Shown: piece by piece, positions 40,803 to 49,669 of the stretch | Position numbering within the stretch: the first letter of the stretch is position 1 | Layout of the letters: each line of letters begins with the position of its first letter | Source of the DNA: Bradyrhizobium iriomotense | Lineage (GTDB): Bacteria; Pseudomonadota; Alphaproteobacteria; Rhizobiales; Xanthobacteraceae | Length of the DNA: 64,000 nt | Assembly: GCF_018130765.1 (NCBI RefSeq) | Contig: NZ_JAFCJZ010000006.1 | Coordinates: 124,001 to 188,000, forward strand | Reading direction: 5' to 3' | Made by a program: the position numbers and the translations under genes | The notes under the pieces: generated by a model | Database searches by the model: none | The model's input: only the letters and a program-made list of their open reading frames with translations | What the model was told of the DNA's origin: nothing

Positions 40803-41231
40803 TCACGTAGCTTCCGCCAGCGCCTCTTTCGCGTCGGTCTTGATGCGCTCGACCATCGAGCGCAGGCCGTTGGAACGCTGCGGCGTCAGATGATCGCGGA
40901 AGCCGAATTCGTTGAACACGGCGATCGCATCGGTCGCGAGGATTTCCTGCGGCGTGCGGCCGGAATAGAGCGAGAGCACGATCGCGACCAGCCCGCGCAC
41001 GATATGGGCGTCGCTGTCGCCGCGATATTTCAGGATCGGAGCGCCATTGCTGCGGTCGATCAGCTTCTGCAGCCAGACCTGGCTGACGCAGCCCTGCACC
41101 TTGTTCTCGGCGGAGTGCTCGGCCTCCGGCATCGGTTCCAGGGTGCGGCCAAGCTCGATGACGTACCGGTAGCGGTCGTCCCACTCGTCCAGAAGCTCGA
41201 AATTGTCTCTGATTTCGTTGATCGTCGTCAT
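40803..41231 (-). CDS. sufE: SufE family cysteine desulfuration protein
   Basis: 142-residue sulfur acceptor for the cysteine desulfurase SufS in iron-sulfur cluster assembly. The catalytic Cys48 is in NKVQGCVSQVW, the family signature. RYRYVIELGRTLEPMP and DSDAHIVRGLVAIVLSLYSG also match SufE. No other suf genes are near; stand-alone sufE copies are common in these bacteria. Confidence 0.94.
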   Translation of the reverse strand: MTTINEIRDNFELLDEWDDRYRYVIELGRTLEPMPEAEHSAENKVQGCVSQVWLQKLIDRSNGAPILKYRGDSDAHIVRGLVAIVLSLYSGRTPQEILATDAIAVFNEFGFRDHLTPQRSNGLRSMVERIKTDAKEALAEAT

Positions 41232-41300
41232 ATTGGCCCAAAGTTCCCGCTTACCGCCAATATAGGGACGCGAAGCCGTGAAATCGATAGGGTATGGGCC

Positions 41301-41744
41301 CTAATTCGCTGCCTGAGGGCCGCGCCATTCCAGCGCGAGGTCGTCCTGGGTCAGGGTGTCGCGCGGGCCCTCGCTCGCGGCCGCGTCGCCTTCGCCGGCC
41401 ATCGCGATCGAGCCGGTGTGGTCGGGTGCCTTCTTATGGTCGTTCTTGGTGCCGTCGTTCTTGTCGTTGGTGATCTGCTCCTTCTTGTCGTTGATGATCT
41501 GATAGATCTTCTTCGCGCCGTCCTGGGCGCGCTGGCCGATGATGGTCGCGGCCTGGCCGCCGACCTCGCAGGCCGCCGGCTGGCGCTTGCAGAACTGGGT
41601 CACGTCGGAGACGGCCGCGGTCGCAGCCTGCACCGCGTCGGCGGCGCCGATCTGCGGCAGCTTCTCCGATTCGGGCGTCTTGTCCCTGGGCAGGAGCACC
41701 AGCACCAGCCCGAGCCAGAATGTGATGCGGAGCAGAAAGCGCAT
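41301..41744 (-). CDS. DUF5330-like membrane-anchored small protein
   Basis: 147 residues from ATG 41744. An N-terminal membrane helix (RFLLRITFWLGLVLVLLP) is followed by AAVSDVTQFCKRQPAACEVG with two close Cys, then a Lys/Asn-rich stretch (KKEQITNDKNDGTKNDHKK). The arrangement fits the DUF5330 family of Rhizobiales, membrane-tethered and of unknown function. The frame extends upstream but those codons lie in non-coding sequence. Confidence 0.75.
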   Translation of the reverse strand: MRFLLRITFWLGLVLVLLPRDKTPESEKLPQIGAADAVQAATAAVSDVTQFCKRQPAACEVGGQAATIIGQRAQDGAKKIYQIINDKKEQITNDKNDGTKNDHKKAPDHTGSIAMAGEGDAAASEGPRDTLTQDDLALEWRGPQAAN

Positions 41745-42155
41745 CTTGTCGACCTGTACGTTAGATCCCGCCGCGGCGATGTCCGCAGGGCGCGTCGGAC
41801 CTAGCAACTCTCGATAAATCGCAAGTGATTGCCTTGAGCTTAATTCGCGGAAAATTGACGCAAAAAACTTTGCACACCCAGGTCTCGTAAATTTTCCATT
41901 GATGCCGGGGCCCCGTGACCTTCCGGGGCCGCGCGTCCACCATTTCGAAACCATGAGGCGGACGGCGAAACCCTGTGTTCACCATCCTCACGGAAGACGT
42001 CGTCAAATCGTCTAAAAAGCCCCGCGATGACACGGTGTCCGGCTGCACGCGTTGCCGCCTTAGCACTCGTTTAAGGTCGCTCTGACAGGTTGGCTCAACG
42101 ATAAGGAGGCGTTCCGGCGCGTCTTCTCAGACGATTGAGCCGAAGCGCGAGACCC
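41745..42155. other. 411-bp intergenic region with a GC-rich hairpin
   Basis: GGCCCCG (41909-41915) pairs with CGGGGCC (41924-41930) but no T tract follows on either strand, so it is a weak terminator candidate. The rest should hold the promoters of the DUF5330-like gene and the histidine kinase. No small gene seen. Confidence 0.4.
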
Positions 42156-44021
42156 GTGACAGTTTTGAGTATCATCCGCGATTGTCTCGATGCGCTGCTG
42201 CATCCCTCCGCGCGTTACGATGCGCTGACGCGAGCACGCCATCGTGCCTTCATGGCGCCGCGCCTCTTGGGCAGCCTGGCAGCGTTTGCCGCATTCCCTG
42301 TCTATCTTGCCATGCGTGGCGCGCCGAGCGCGGTCGAGGTTGCGGCCTTTGCCTGGCTGATCGCGCCGATCATGCTGTCCTGGTTCCTGTCGCGGACCGG
42401 CCGTTACGAGGGCGCGCATGTGCTGTCCTCGCTGGCGCTCGCCGGCCTCATCATGGCGGTCGCCGTCACGACGGGCGGGATCGAATCATTTGCCGCGGTC
42501 TGGCTGGTCGTGGTTCCCCTCGAAGCTGCGCTGTCGGCCTCGCGGCGCGTCGCGGCCTTTGCCTCGCTGCTCGCACTGTCCTGCGCCGGGATGCTGATCC
42601 TGGTCAGCCAGCTCGGCTGGTTGCCGGTGGATGAGCCGAGCGCTGCGCAGCGCGGCGTGCTGATGGCCTTCGGCGTCGCCTCGGCCACTCTCTATGCTGC
42701 GGGCCTTGCCTTCGGCGCGGAATCGCTCGCACGCACCAGCGTCGCGCTGCTGTCGCGCGAGGAGGAGCGTTATCGCCTGCTCGCGCGCAACATGAGCGAC
42801 GTCATCTCCCGGCATCAGCGCAACGGCGCGGTGCAGTTCATCTCGCCGGCCGCCGAGGCCATGCTCGGCCTATCAGTGACGCAGCTGCACGGCCACGGCC
42901 TGTTCGACCGCGTCCATGTCGCCGACCGTCCGGCCTATCTCACCGCGTTGTCGGATGCCGCGCGCGGCGACGTGCGCAGCGTCGAGTTCCGGTTGCGGCG
43001 CGAGCCTGCCAACTCGGAGCGCGGCCAAGTTGATTTCATCTGGGTGGAGATGCGATGCCGGCCGCTCGACCAGGATCGCGGCCGCGATCCCGCGCGCGAG
43101 GCCGAGGTCGTTGCCGTGATGCGCGACGTCACCGATCGCAAGCATTCCGAGCAGGCGCTCGATCAGGCCCGCAGCGCGGCGGAAGCCGCCGATGCCGCCA
43201 AGACGCGCTTCCTCGCCACCATGAGCCACGAGCTGCGCACGCCGCTCAATGCCATCATCGGCTTCTCCGAGATGATCGCGCAAGAGCAGACCCTGATGCT
43301 GGGTGCGGCCCAGCGCAGGGAATATGCCCAGCTCATCAACGATTCCGGCCAGCATCTGTTGTCGGTCGTCAACGGCATCCTCGACATGTCCAAGATGGAA
43401 TCGGGCAACTTCGAGATTGCGTCGGAACCGTTCGCGCCGCGTGCCTCGCTGCTGCATTGCTGCAACCTGCTGGCGCTGAAGGCGCGGGAGAACGGCATCG
43501 ACCTCGTCACCGACGCGCCGCAGGACCTGCCGGTCATGACCGGCGATCCGCGCGCCTTCAAGCAGATCGTGCTCAACCTCGTCGCCAACGCCATCAAGTT
43601 CACCGAGCGCGGCGGTCAGGTCTCCGTATCAGCCGCGGTGACCGGATCGCAGCTCACGCTGCGCATCAGCGACACCGGCGTCGGCATCGCACCCGACGAT
43701 CTCAAGCGCATCGGCGCGCCGTTCTTCCAGGCCGGCAAGACCTATCAGCGCCGTCACGAAGGAACCGGCCTCGGGCTGTCCATCGTGAAGAGTCTCGTGG
43801 CATTGCATCTCGGCGAATTGACGGTACAAAGCCGGCTCGGTGAGGGCACCGCCGTCACCGTCAAGCTGCCGCTCGTCTATACGCCGCCGCAAGTCAAACC
43901 GGTCGAGAGCAAAGTCACGACCTTGACGCCGGTGTCGCGCCAAGAACTTCACAGAGAATCTCGCGAAGAACTCAACGATCAACGTCACGACCAACCCGCT
44001 CCGGTGAAGAAAAGTGCCTAA
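42156..44021 (+). CDS. membrane PAS sensor histidine kinase, DivJ/PleC-like
   Basis: About 621 residues from GTG 42156; a TTG seven codons earlier is an alternative. Six membrane helices occupy residues about 25-200. A PAS domain follows (about 205-330, from EERYRLLARNMSDVISRHQRNG). The phospho-acceptor is His358 in FLATMSHELRTPLNAIIGFSEM, and the ATPase domain has N-box VLNLVANAIKFTERGG (about 468), ISDTGVGIAPDD and GTGLGLSIVKSLVALH. The HisKA sequence closely resembles DivJ and PleC, the cell-cycle kinases that act on DivK. No response regulator is adjacent. Its last 8 bases overlap the next gene. Confidence 0.88.
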   Translation: MTVLSIIRDCLDALLHPSARYDALTRARHRAFMAPRLLGSLAAFAAFPVYLAMRGAPSAVEVAAFAWLIAPIMLSWFLSRTGRYEGAHVLSSLALAGLIMAVAVTTGGIESFAAVWLVVVPLEAALSASRRVAAFASLLALSCAGMLILVSQLGWLPVDEPSAAQRGVLMAFGVASATLYAAGLAFGAESLARTSVALLSREEERYRLLARNMSDVISRHQRNGAVQFISPAAEAMLGLSVTQLHGHGLFDRVHVADRPAYLTALSDAARGDVRSVEFRLRREPANSERGQVDFIWVEMRCRPLDQDRGRDPAREAEVVAVMRDVTDRKHSEQALDQARSAAEAADAAKTRFLATMSHELRTPLNAIIGFSEMIAQEQTLMLGAAQRREYAQLINDSGQHLLSVVNGILDMSKMESGNFEIASEPFAPRASLLHCCNLLALKARENGIDLVTDAPQDLPVMTGDPRAFKQIVLNLVANAIKFTERGGQVSVSAAVTGSQLTLRISDTGVGIAPDDLKRIGAPFFQAGKTYQRRHEGTGLGLSIVKSLVALHLGELTVQSRLGEGTAVTVKLPLVYTPPQVKPVESKVTTLTPVSRQELHRESREELNDQRHDQPAPVKKSA

Positions 44022-44733
44022 GAAGTCTGCCAAGGACGAAGCTGCTCCGCGCCGCCGTGGCGCCAAGGCCGGGGCTAAGGCTGCGGTCATCGATGTCGAG
44101 ACCGAGCGTAACCTCGTGATGCGCGTGCTGCTGCACAGCCCCAAGGACACGATGGCCGGCCTCGTCGCCGTCGCCGCCATCGGTGCGATCGTCGCCAATG
44201 CGCTGTTCCTGCAGACCGGCCGGCACCCGGCGCCGATGTTCGGCACTGTGATCAATCTTCCCGCGCCGTCCTCGGTGCCGCTGTCCAATCCCATGCCGCG
44301 TCCGCGCCCGGTCGGCGCCGATACTTCGCCGCTCGAGCCGAGGGCGACCGAGTTTCGTGTCGAACCGAAACCGGCCGAGCGCGCCGCCGAGAAACCGGCG
44401 GAGAAGCCGGTCGAGGCGACCGCATCGACGCCGCGCCCGGGCAATGATCCCATGACCAATCTGGTCAAGGCGACGACCTCGACGCCGCCGTCTGCGATCC
44501 GTCCGCCGGCGCCGATCCCGCAGCAGAGCCCGGCCGCGCGGCGCATCGCCGGCGTGCAGCGCGCGCTGTCCGAATACGGCTATGGCAATCTGAAGATCAC
44601 GGGCACGATGGGCGGCGAGACCCAGTCCGCGATCCAGAAGTTCGAGCGCGAGCACAAGATGCCGGTCACCGGCCAGGTCTCCGACCGCCTGCTGCGCGAG
44701 CTCGCCGCCGCAATCGGCCATCCCGTCGAATAG
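44014..44733 (+). CDS. membrane-anchored peptidoglycan-binding domain protein
   Basis: 239 residues. A basic N-terminus (PKKSAKDEAAPRRRGAKAGAK) precedes one membrane helix (about 45-70, AGLVAVAAIGAIVANALFL). A Pro/Ala/Glu linker runs to about 165, and a C-terminal PG_binding_1 domain starts RIAGVQRALSEYGYG and contains GETQSAIQKFEREHKMPVTG. It would contact peptidoglycan in the periplasm. GTG 44014 overlaps the kinase stop, so the two proteins are probably made together. Confidence 0.85.
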   Translation: MPKKSAKDEAAPRRRGAKAGAKAAVIDVETERNLVMRVLLHSPKDTMAGLVAVAAIGAIVANALFLQTGRHPAPMFGTVINLPAPSSVPLSNPMPRPRPVGADTSPLEPRATEFRVEPKPAERAAEKPAEKPVEATASTPRPGNDPMTNLVKATTSTPPSAIRPPAPIPQQSPAARRIAGVQRALSEYGYGNLKITGTMGGETQSAIQKFEREHKMPVTGQVSDRLLRELAAAIGHPVE

Positions 44734-44889
44734 CTGCATTTGCAGTCGTCATTGACGCGGATCAATTGTCCGCGCAGCACCCGGCAGGTGCACGCCAGCC
44801 CTGCGCCGGCGTGATTTGTCCGGGATCAATGACTGTCGGTGCTATCAGGGAAGACGATCGCTCATCCTCATCAAGGAAGAGAGGTCATC

Positions 44890-45099
44890 ATGTTCAAGGT
44901 CTCGATTCTCGTCTGGATCATGCTGGGCACCACGCTGGCGGGCGTCAGCCTGATCGTGGTGCTGATGGTGCCGAGCCTGGCCGCGGAGGCGATCAAGAAC
45001 ATCCCCTTTGCCGTCGCCTCGGGATTTGCGCTCGCAATGCCGCTGTCATACCTCGTCGCCCGCCAGATCGAGGGTGGGTCGGGCGCACGCAAGGCGTAA
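44890..45099 (+). CDS. small two-helix membrane protein
   Basis: 69 residues from ATG 44890, preceded by the purine-rich ribosome site GGAAGAGAGG. Two hydrophobic helices (about 5-28 and 40-58, with SLIVVLMVPSLAAEAIKN between them) and a short basic tail (RQIEGGSGARKA). Similar short proteins in Bradyrhizobium are sometimes mislabelled CTP synthetase; nothing here supports that. Confidence 0.7.
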   Translation: MFKVSILVWIMLGTTLAGVSLIVVLMVPSLAAEAIKNIPFAVASGFALAMPLSYLVARQIEGGSGARKA

Positions 45100-45151
45100 C
45101 AAGCATAAGCCAGACTGGCGGTGCGCTTCGCGCTGGCCTATCGTCCGACTC

Positions 45152-45496
45152 ATGCGTTTGAAATCCAACATATGGGTCGCGGCCTATTTGCGCCGCTGCC
45201 AGACCGAGGGCGTGTTCGGCGCGGTGCGCCGTCGCGGCGCCGAGGAGGCGGGTGCGGTGTTTGTGAAAGTGTCGCTGCTCGACGGCCATGCGATGCTCTA
45301 CGTGCCGGCGCCGCAGACCGTCTATGACGACGGCCGCCCGGTCGATCGCTTCTTCGTGCCGGTTGCGCCGCAGCCGCTGCCGGAGCACGCGATCGAGGAA
45401 CGGCTGACCAAGGAGCTTCGCTTCGATCCGGACGCCTGGATCGTCGAGACGGAGGACCGCGCGGGGCGGCACTTTCTGGAATTGGCGAAGGCCTGA
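45152..45496 (+). CDS. DUF1491 family protein
   Basis: 114 residues from ATG 45152 (MRLKSNIWVAAYLRRC). The family blocks LRRCQTEGVFGAVRRRGAEEAGAVF and FDPDAWIVETEDRAGRHFL are present. Cytoplasmic, no catalytic motif. DUF1491 is a widespread alphaproteobacterial family of unknown function that often lies near a peptidoglycan-binding protein gene, as here. Confidence 0.85.
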   Translation: MRLKSNIWVAAYLRRCQTEGVFGAVRRRGAEEAGAVFVKVSLLDGHAMLYVPAPQTVYDDGRPVDRFFVPVAPQPLPEHAIEERLTKELRFDPDAWIVETEDRAGRHFLELAKA

Positions 45497-45508
45497 CTGC
45501 TGCTCCAC

Positions 45509-45625
45509 CGTCATTGCGAGCGTAACGACTTGTCCGCCGAAGCTTTAGCGAAGGCGGAAGCAATCCAGGATCTTTCCGCAGAGGGACTCTGGATTGCTTC
45601 GTCGCAAGAGCTCCTCGCAATGACG
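45509..45625. repeat. palindromic element, family B copy 2
   Basis: CGTCATTGCGAG and CTCGCAATGACG form an exact outer pair; AAGCAATCCAG and CTGGATTGCTT form the inner pair. It is longer than copy 1 (36063-36149) because of about 30 extra bases (CGACTTGTCCGCC and following) near the left arm. Confidence 0.8.
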
Positions 45626-45677
45626 AGCTTGAGGCACGTCCGCGCCCAACACTCAGCCGCGCGCGAGCGCGAGCCGA

Positions 45678-46655
45678 TCAGTGCTCCGACGATCCGCCAG
45701 TCCCCGTCCGCACCGCAGGCGCGGAGCCGGGCTGCACGCCCGGCCGCGTCTGGCTTGCGCCCGCGCGGGCGCGCTGGCGTTCGCCGTCATGCAGGGATGA
45801 CTGGTACTTTGCCCGCGTCACCGCGAGCGTCGAGCCGCGCCAGGCGGCGAGCATGACCAGCGCGGATCGGTCGTCGAGGCGGTCGTAGAGCCGCGACAGC
45901 CGGTACACCTCGTTCACGGAATTGCCGATCTCCGGCTTGAAGAACAGCAGGATGCGTTGGAAGTTCGGGCTCGGCATGTCGAGCGCGCGCGCAGCGACCG
46001 CGAGCGCTTCGCCGCCGGCATCGTCGACGATCTGCGCGGCGACGCGCGAGGGCAGGATCAGGCTGTCGCCGAGCTCGAGAGTGAAGTTCTCGACATCATT
46101 GGCGATCGCCGCCATCTCCAGGATATGGATCGCGCGCTTGGCGCGCACGGTCGGAATCCGCGGCGCGGCCTTCAGTGGCGTCTGCGCCAGATTGTGCAGG
46201 ATCAGCGCGCGCTCGGAGGCGTCGGCACGGAAGAACATGTCGTGGATCTCGGCGGCGTCCTTCGGCTGCATCGCCATGTTCGCGGCCATGCGCTGCTCGG
46301 CCTCGGTCGGGGCGCGGACCGGGGAGGGGGCCGGCGCGGGTGCGGGGATTTCGCGCGCCAGCGGAACCCTGCGGCCTTCCTGGGCCGCGACCAGCCCGAG
46401 CTTCTGCAGCACCGGGACCGGCGTCTGCGGATAGACCGCGAGCTTCGCCTTGATGGCCGCGCGCGTCGCATCGTCGACCTGGTCGATCAGCCGCGTCGCA
46501 AGCTCGATGAACTGACGCTGTTCGTCGTCGCTATGGACGCGCGTCTGGACATAGAGGTCGGTCAGCACGCGCAGCAGCGTCGGCCGAACATCGACGCCTT
46601 CGCGACGGGAGAGGCTCATCAGCCCGTCGAATCCGGGAAACAGCGACTTGGTCAT
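45678..46655 (-). CDS. DUF2336 domain-containing protein
   Basis: 325 residues, helix-rich and cytoplasmic. The start MTKSLFPGFDGLMSLSRREGVDVRPTLL and the paired helices LIDQVDDATRAAIKAKLAVYPQTPVPVLQKL fit DUF2336. A Pro/Ala linker (PAPAPAPSPVRAPTEAEQR) divides it into two parts. It is a second member of the family in this window (other copy 9098-10198). Divergent from the next genes; function unknown. Confidence 0.78.
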   Translation of the reverse strand: MTKSLFPGFDGLMSLSRREGVDVRPTLLRVLTDLYVQTRVHSDDEQRQFIELATRLIDQVDDATRAAIKAKLAVYPQTPVPVLQKLGLVAAQEGRRVPLAREIPAPAPAPSPVRAPTEAEQRMAANMAMQPKDAAEIHDMFFRADASERALILHNLAQTPLKAAPRIPTVRAKRAIHILEMAAIANDVENFTLELGDSLILPSRVAAQIVDDAGGEALAVAARALDMPSPNFQRILLFFKPEIGNSVNEVYRLSRLYDRLDDRSALVMLAAWRGSTLAVTRAKYQSSLHDGERQRARAGASQTRPGVQPGSAPAVRTGTGGSSEH

Positions 46656-46910
46656 GGAGGCGTACGCAACTCGAAGAAGATACTTGCTGGGGGAGCCTAG
46701 CGCAGGTTCCTTTAAAGCCTCGTTAAGGAAAATGAGGCGTGAAGCCGGCCCTTAAATTTGAAGCTTTCTCGTGCCGCAACGGGACGGCGCGGCCGGCCCG
46801 TGCGGTTACGGTCCAAAGGGCATGTTTACACCCCGTTAACCATGAGCTGATCTTAATGATCGCCATGTTGCAGGGGCGTATTTGATCGCGCGGCAATTGA
46901 GAGAGCTGAC

Positions 46911-47099
46911 ATGGGGACCATCATCGAATTTCCGGCCGGTCGCCGGGTAGGCTCGTCGGGGGACGTCACACCGCAGGCGGACATGGGGACGATTCTGATC
47001 CTCCCGGTGATCCGCATCGAGCGCGAGAGCGACGAAACCAGCGGCGATCGCGGGCCGGAGCAGGGCACAGCGCCGGGGCGCCGTCGTCGCCGTCGCTAG
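46911..47099 (+). CDS. small basic-tailed protein with a repeated MGTI motif
   Basis: 62 residues. ATG 46911 follows GAGAGAGCTGAC. The N-terminal MGTIIEFPAGRR is echoed at residue 25 as MGTILILPVIRI, a short internal repeat also visible in DNA (ACATGGGGAC twice). It ends in GRRRRRR. Small proteins starting MGTIIEFP occur in Rhizobiales, which supports a real gene. Function unknown. Confidence 0.6.
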   Translation: MGTIIEFPAGRRVGSSGDVTPQADMGTILILPVIRIERESDETSGDRGPEQGTAPGRRRRRR

Positions 47100-47116
47100 G
47101 TCCGGCCTTTTTTGCA

Positions 47117-47878
47117 ATGCCGGACCTCATCCGCCATATCCGGCCTTTCGTATCGGCCGTCCTGCTCGCGCTGCTCGGCGCGACGTTGGGCGCCTGCAGC
47201 GGCGGCGATTTCGGCCGCACCCGCGCCGACATGCGCAGCGACGACATGCATCGCTGGCTGGGCGCCGAGGCTACCGGCAGCGTCGGCCTGAAGCCTTCGC
47301 AATTCCAGCTCACCGACGAGGAGCGCCAGCTTCGCGACCTCGCCTATCCCATGATCGAGCCGCCGCTGTCGCGCCCGGCCTGGAAGAGCGTGTTCGGCGA
47401 CTACAAGGCATTGCCGTCACCCTGGCGGCAGAAGATCGTGTTCGACCGCACCATGTACGGCCGCACGCTGATCGACGAGCCGCACCGCTCGCACTCCTCG
47501 CGCTATGCGCAGCTGATCGAGGACGTCCGCAACGACATCACCCGTTTCGAGCCGTTCTTCGCCAGCGCGATCCGCGTCATCGATCTCGACAGGAAGCGCG
47601 ATGCCAGCATGGCGCGCGTCTCCGCGCTCTCGCCGCGGGAGAGGGACGATGCGGTCGCGCGCATGCAGGAGAACTCGCTGATCGTGCAGTGGGTGCAGCA
47701 GTGCCTGGAGCAGCGCGTCTCCTCCTACCGCTGGGCGCTGGAGCGCCTGGTGATCCAGGCGCCCGACGGCATGGCCGCCGATGCCGACCGCCTGATCGGC
47801 GAGCTCGCCGCCCAGACCGCCAACCCGCCGGTCATAAGCCAGCCGCCTTACGGCCGCGCGGTCGTCTCGAAGGGCTGA
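47117..47878 (+). CDS. lipoprotein of unknown function
   Basis: 253 residues. A signal with lipobox (LLALLGATLGACSGG, Cys at about 27) predicts lipid attachment. The mature part is helical and charged (PWRQKIVFDRTMYGRTLIDEPHRSH, RYAQLIEDVRNDITRFEPFF), with no recognised domain. It is 17 bp after the small MGTI gene, so the two may be cotranscribed. Its last 47 bases overlap the convergent LysR gene. Confidence 0.78.
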   Translation: MPDLIRHIRPFVSAVLLALLGATLGACSGGDFGRTRADMRSDDMHRWLGAEATGSVGLKPSQFQLTDEERQLRDLAYPMIEPPLSRPAWKSVFGDYKALPSPWRQKIVFDRTMYGRTLIDEPHRSHSSRYAQLIEDVRNDITRFEPFFASAIRVIDLDRKRDASMARVSALSPRERDDAVARMQENSLIVQWVQQCLEQRVSSYRWALERLVIQAPDGMAADADRLIGELAAQTANPPVISQPPYGRAVVSKG

Positions 47879-48734
47879 GCGCTTTGCGCGCAACGCGCCG
47901 GCCTGAAGTCCGATCGACTTTTCGCTGCTTCTGAAGCTTCGTGACAAAATCCTTCAACGCATCGGTTAACGGCACTGATGCGCGATAGGCCAGCCCCACC
48001 TCGCGCTTGACCTTGACCTCGATCTCGCGCACCGCGACATCAGGGTTGCCGCGTGCCACGCCTTCCGGGACGATGGCGATGCCGACGCCTGCGGCCACGA
48101 GCGCCATCGCCCAGTCTTCCGATTGCGCGATCGCCGCAGTCTGGCGCCGCTGCGCATTGCGGCCGAAGAATGCGCTCTGTTCGCAATGGCAGCGGTCGAT
48201 CAGGGGCACGTCGGCGAGATCGGCGGTGCGGAGCTTCTCCTTCAGCGTCAGCGGGTGTGACGGCGGCAGCGCCGCGACATAGCGCTCACTCCACAGCGCG
48301 ACGAAATGTTCGTCATCGCGCAGCATGGTCTTGGCGATGATCCGCGCATCGGCGCGCTCGTCGCTGCCGACGAGGCGGAGCGCAACGTCGCTGCGCGCCG
48401 TCAGCGGCTTGAGCAGCGCGATCGTCCGCGGCACGTCGAGCGTGCGCATCAGGCCCAGCGTCACCGTAGTTTTTGTCGCCGGCTTCCTGAACAGGCTGCG
48501 CGCGGCATCGGCCTCGTCGATGATGCGGCGGGCGAGGGTGTGAAACTGCTCGGCCGAGGCCGTGGGCGCAACGCCCTTCTTGTGCCGGATGAACAGCGTG
48601 GTGCCGAGCTCGGCCTCCAGATTGGTGATCGCGGTCGAGATCGACGGCTGCGACACGAAGCAGGCGCGCGCCGCGGCAGTCAGATTGCGCTCGCGGTAGA
48701 CGGCGGCGAAGTAGCGAAGCTCGCGGATGTCCAT
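47832..48734 (-). CDS. LysR family transcriptional regulator
   Basis: 300 residues. The N-terminal winged helix (MDIRELRYFAAVYRERNLTAAARACFVSQPSIS) is standard LysR, followed by a two-lobe effector domain. A basic tail (SGRRVARKALSPSRRPRGRK) extends past the usual end and overlaps the lipoprotein gene. It is divergent from the metallo-beta-lactamase gene and probably controls it through the dyads at 48731-48780. Effector unknown. Confidence 0.9.
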   Translation of the reverse strand: MDIRELRYFAAVYRERNLTAAARACFVSQPSISTAITNLEAELGTTLFIRHKKGVAPTASAEQFHTLARRIIDEADAARSLFRKPATKTTVTLGLMRTLDVPRTIALLKPLTARSDVALRLVGSDERADARIIAKTMLRDDEHFVALWSERYVAALPPSHPLTLKEKLRTADLADVPLIDRCHCEQSAFFGRNAQRRQTAAIAQSEDWAMALVAAGVGIAIVPEGVARGNPDVAVREIEVKVKREVGLAYRASVPLTDALKDFVTKLQKQRKVDRTSGRRVARKALSPSRRPRGRKAAGL

Positions 48735-48780
48735 AGGATATACCTAGAGATAATATCAATATTCGATATTTTACCTATGG
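48731..48780. promoter_or_regulatory. nested dyad in the LysR / MBL divergent promoter, candidate LysR site
   Basis: CCATAGG (48731-48737) and CCTATGG (48774-48780) are exact inverses, and inside them AATATC (48752-48757) and GATATT (48765-48770) form a second dyad of the T-N11-A type. The first arm covers the LysR start codon, so LysR may repress itself. Confidence 0.5.
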
Positions 48781-48828
48781 ATTACGTGGTGGCAAGAACC
48801 CGCCTGTCACAACAGGCGAGGGTCATCC

Positions 48829-49656
48829 ATGAAAATCCACCATCTCAACACCGGCACGATGTGCCCGGTCGGACGCCGCCTGGTGAACGGCACCGGCAGC
48901 CTGTTCCAGCGCGCCCGCATGGTCTGTCATTGCCTGCTGGTCGAGACCAATGACGGGCTCGCCTTGGTCGACACCGGCATCGGCCTCGGAGATATCGCAA
49001 CGCCAGAGCGGCTGGGACGGCGATGGGTACGCCAGACCGCGCCAACGCTCGATCCTGCGGAGACGGCGGTGCAGCAGGTCGAGGCACTTGGTTATTCACC
49101 CAAGGACGTGCGTCACGTGCTGCTGACGCATCTCGATCGCGATCACGCCGGCGGCGTGCCCGACTTTCCCGACGCCACGATCCACGTCCACCGCGCCGAA
49201 CACGACATGGCGGTGCTGCGCAAGCCGGCGCCACCCGAGGGGCGCTACGTCACCGGGCAGTGGAGCCACGGACCGCGCTGGCAATTCTACGGCGAATCCG
49301 GCGAGGACTGGTTCGGCTTCAAGGGCGTGCGCGCGCTCGGCGACAAGGAAGCGGATGTGCTGATGATCCCGCTAGCCGGCCACACGCTCGGCCATTGCGG
49401 CATCGCGGTGCGCTCGGGCGATACATGGCTGCTGCACGCCGGCGACAGCTATTTCCACCACGCCCAGCTCGACGCGTCGCCGCGCGTGCCTCTGGTGCTC
49501 GGCTATTTCCAGCGCCGCGGCGACATGGATCGCAAGATGCGGATCGCGAACCAGGCGCGGCTGCGCGCGTTGAAGCTGAACCATGGCGACCGCGTGAGGA
49601 TCGTCAACAGCCACGATCCCGCCGATTACGAGCGCTGCCGCTGCGGCGCGCATTGA
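48829..49656 (+). CDS. metallo-beta-lactamase fold hydrolase, lactonase-like, variant metal motif
   Basis: 275 residues of the family annotated as N-acyl homoserine lactonase-like. The metal motif is THLDRDHAGG, with His101, Asp103, Asp105 and His106. The second His of the usual HxHxDH is Asp, which should alter the first metal site. HTLGHCG (about 188), HAGDSYFHH (about 204) and a late His (VNSHDP) are present. The cluster of cysteines at the end (YERCRCGAH) is unusual. Divergent from LysR, 94 bp apart. Lactone hydrolysis is unproven. Confidence 0.85.
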   Translation: MKIHHLNTGTMCPVGRRLVNGTGSLFQRARMVCHCLLVETNDGLALVDTGIGLGDIATPERLGRRWVRQTAPTLDPAETAVQQVEALGYSPKDVRHVLLTHLDRDHAGGVPDFPDATIHVHRAEHDMAVLRKPAPPEGRYVTGQWSHGPRWQFYGESGEDWFGFKGVRALGDKEADVLMIPLAGHTLGHCGIAVRSGDTWLLHAGDSYFHHAQLDASPRVPLVLGYFQRRGDMDRKMRIANQARLRALKLNHGDRVRIVNSHDPADYERCRCGAH

Positions 49657-49669
49657 GCGCGCCGGCGCG

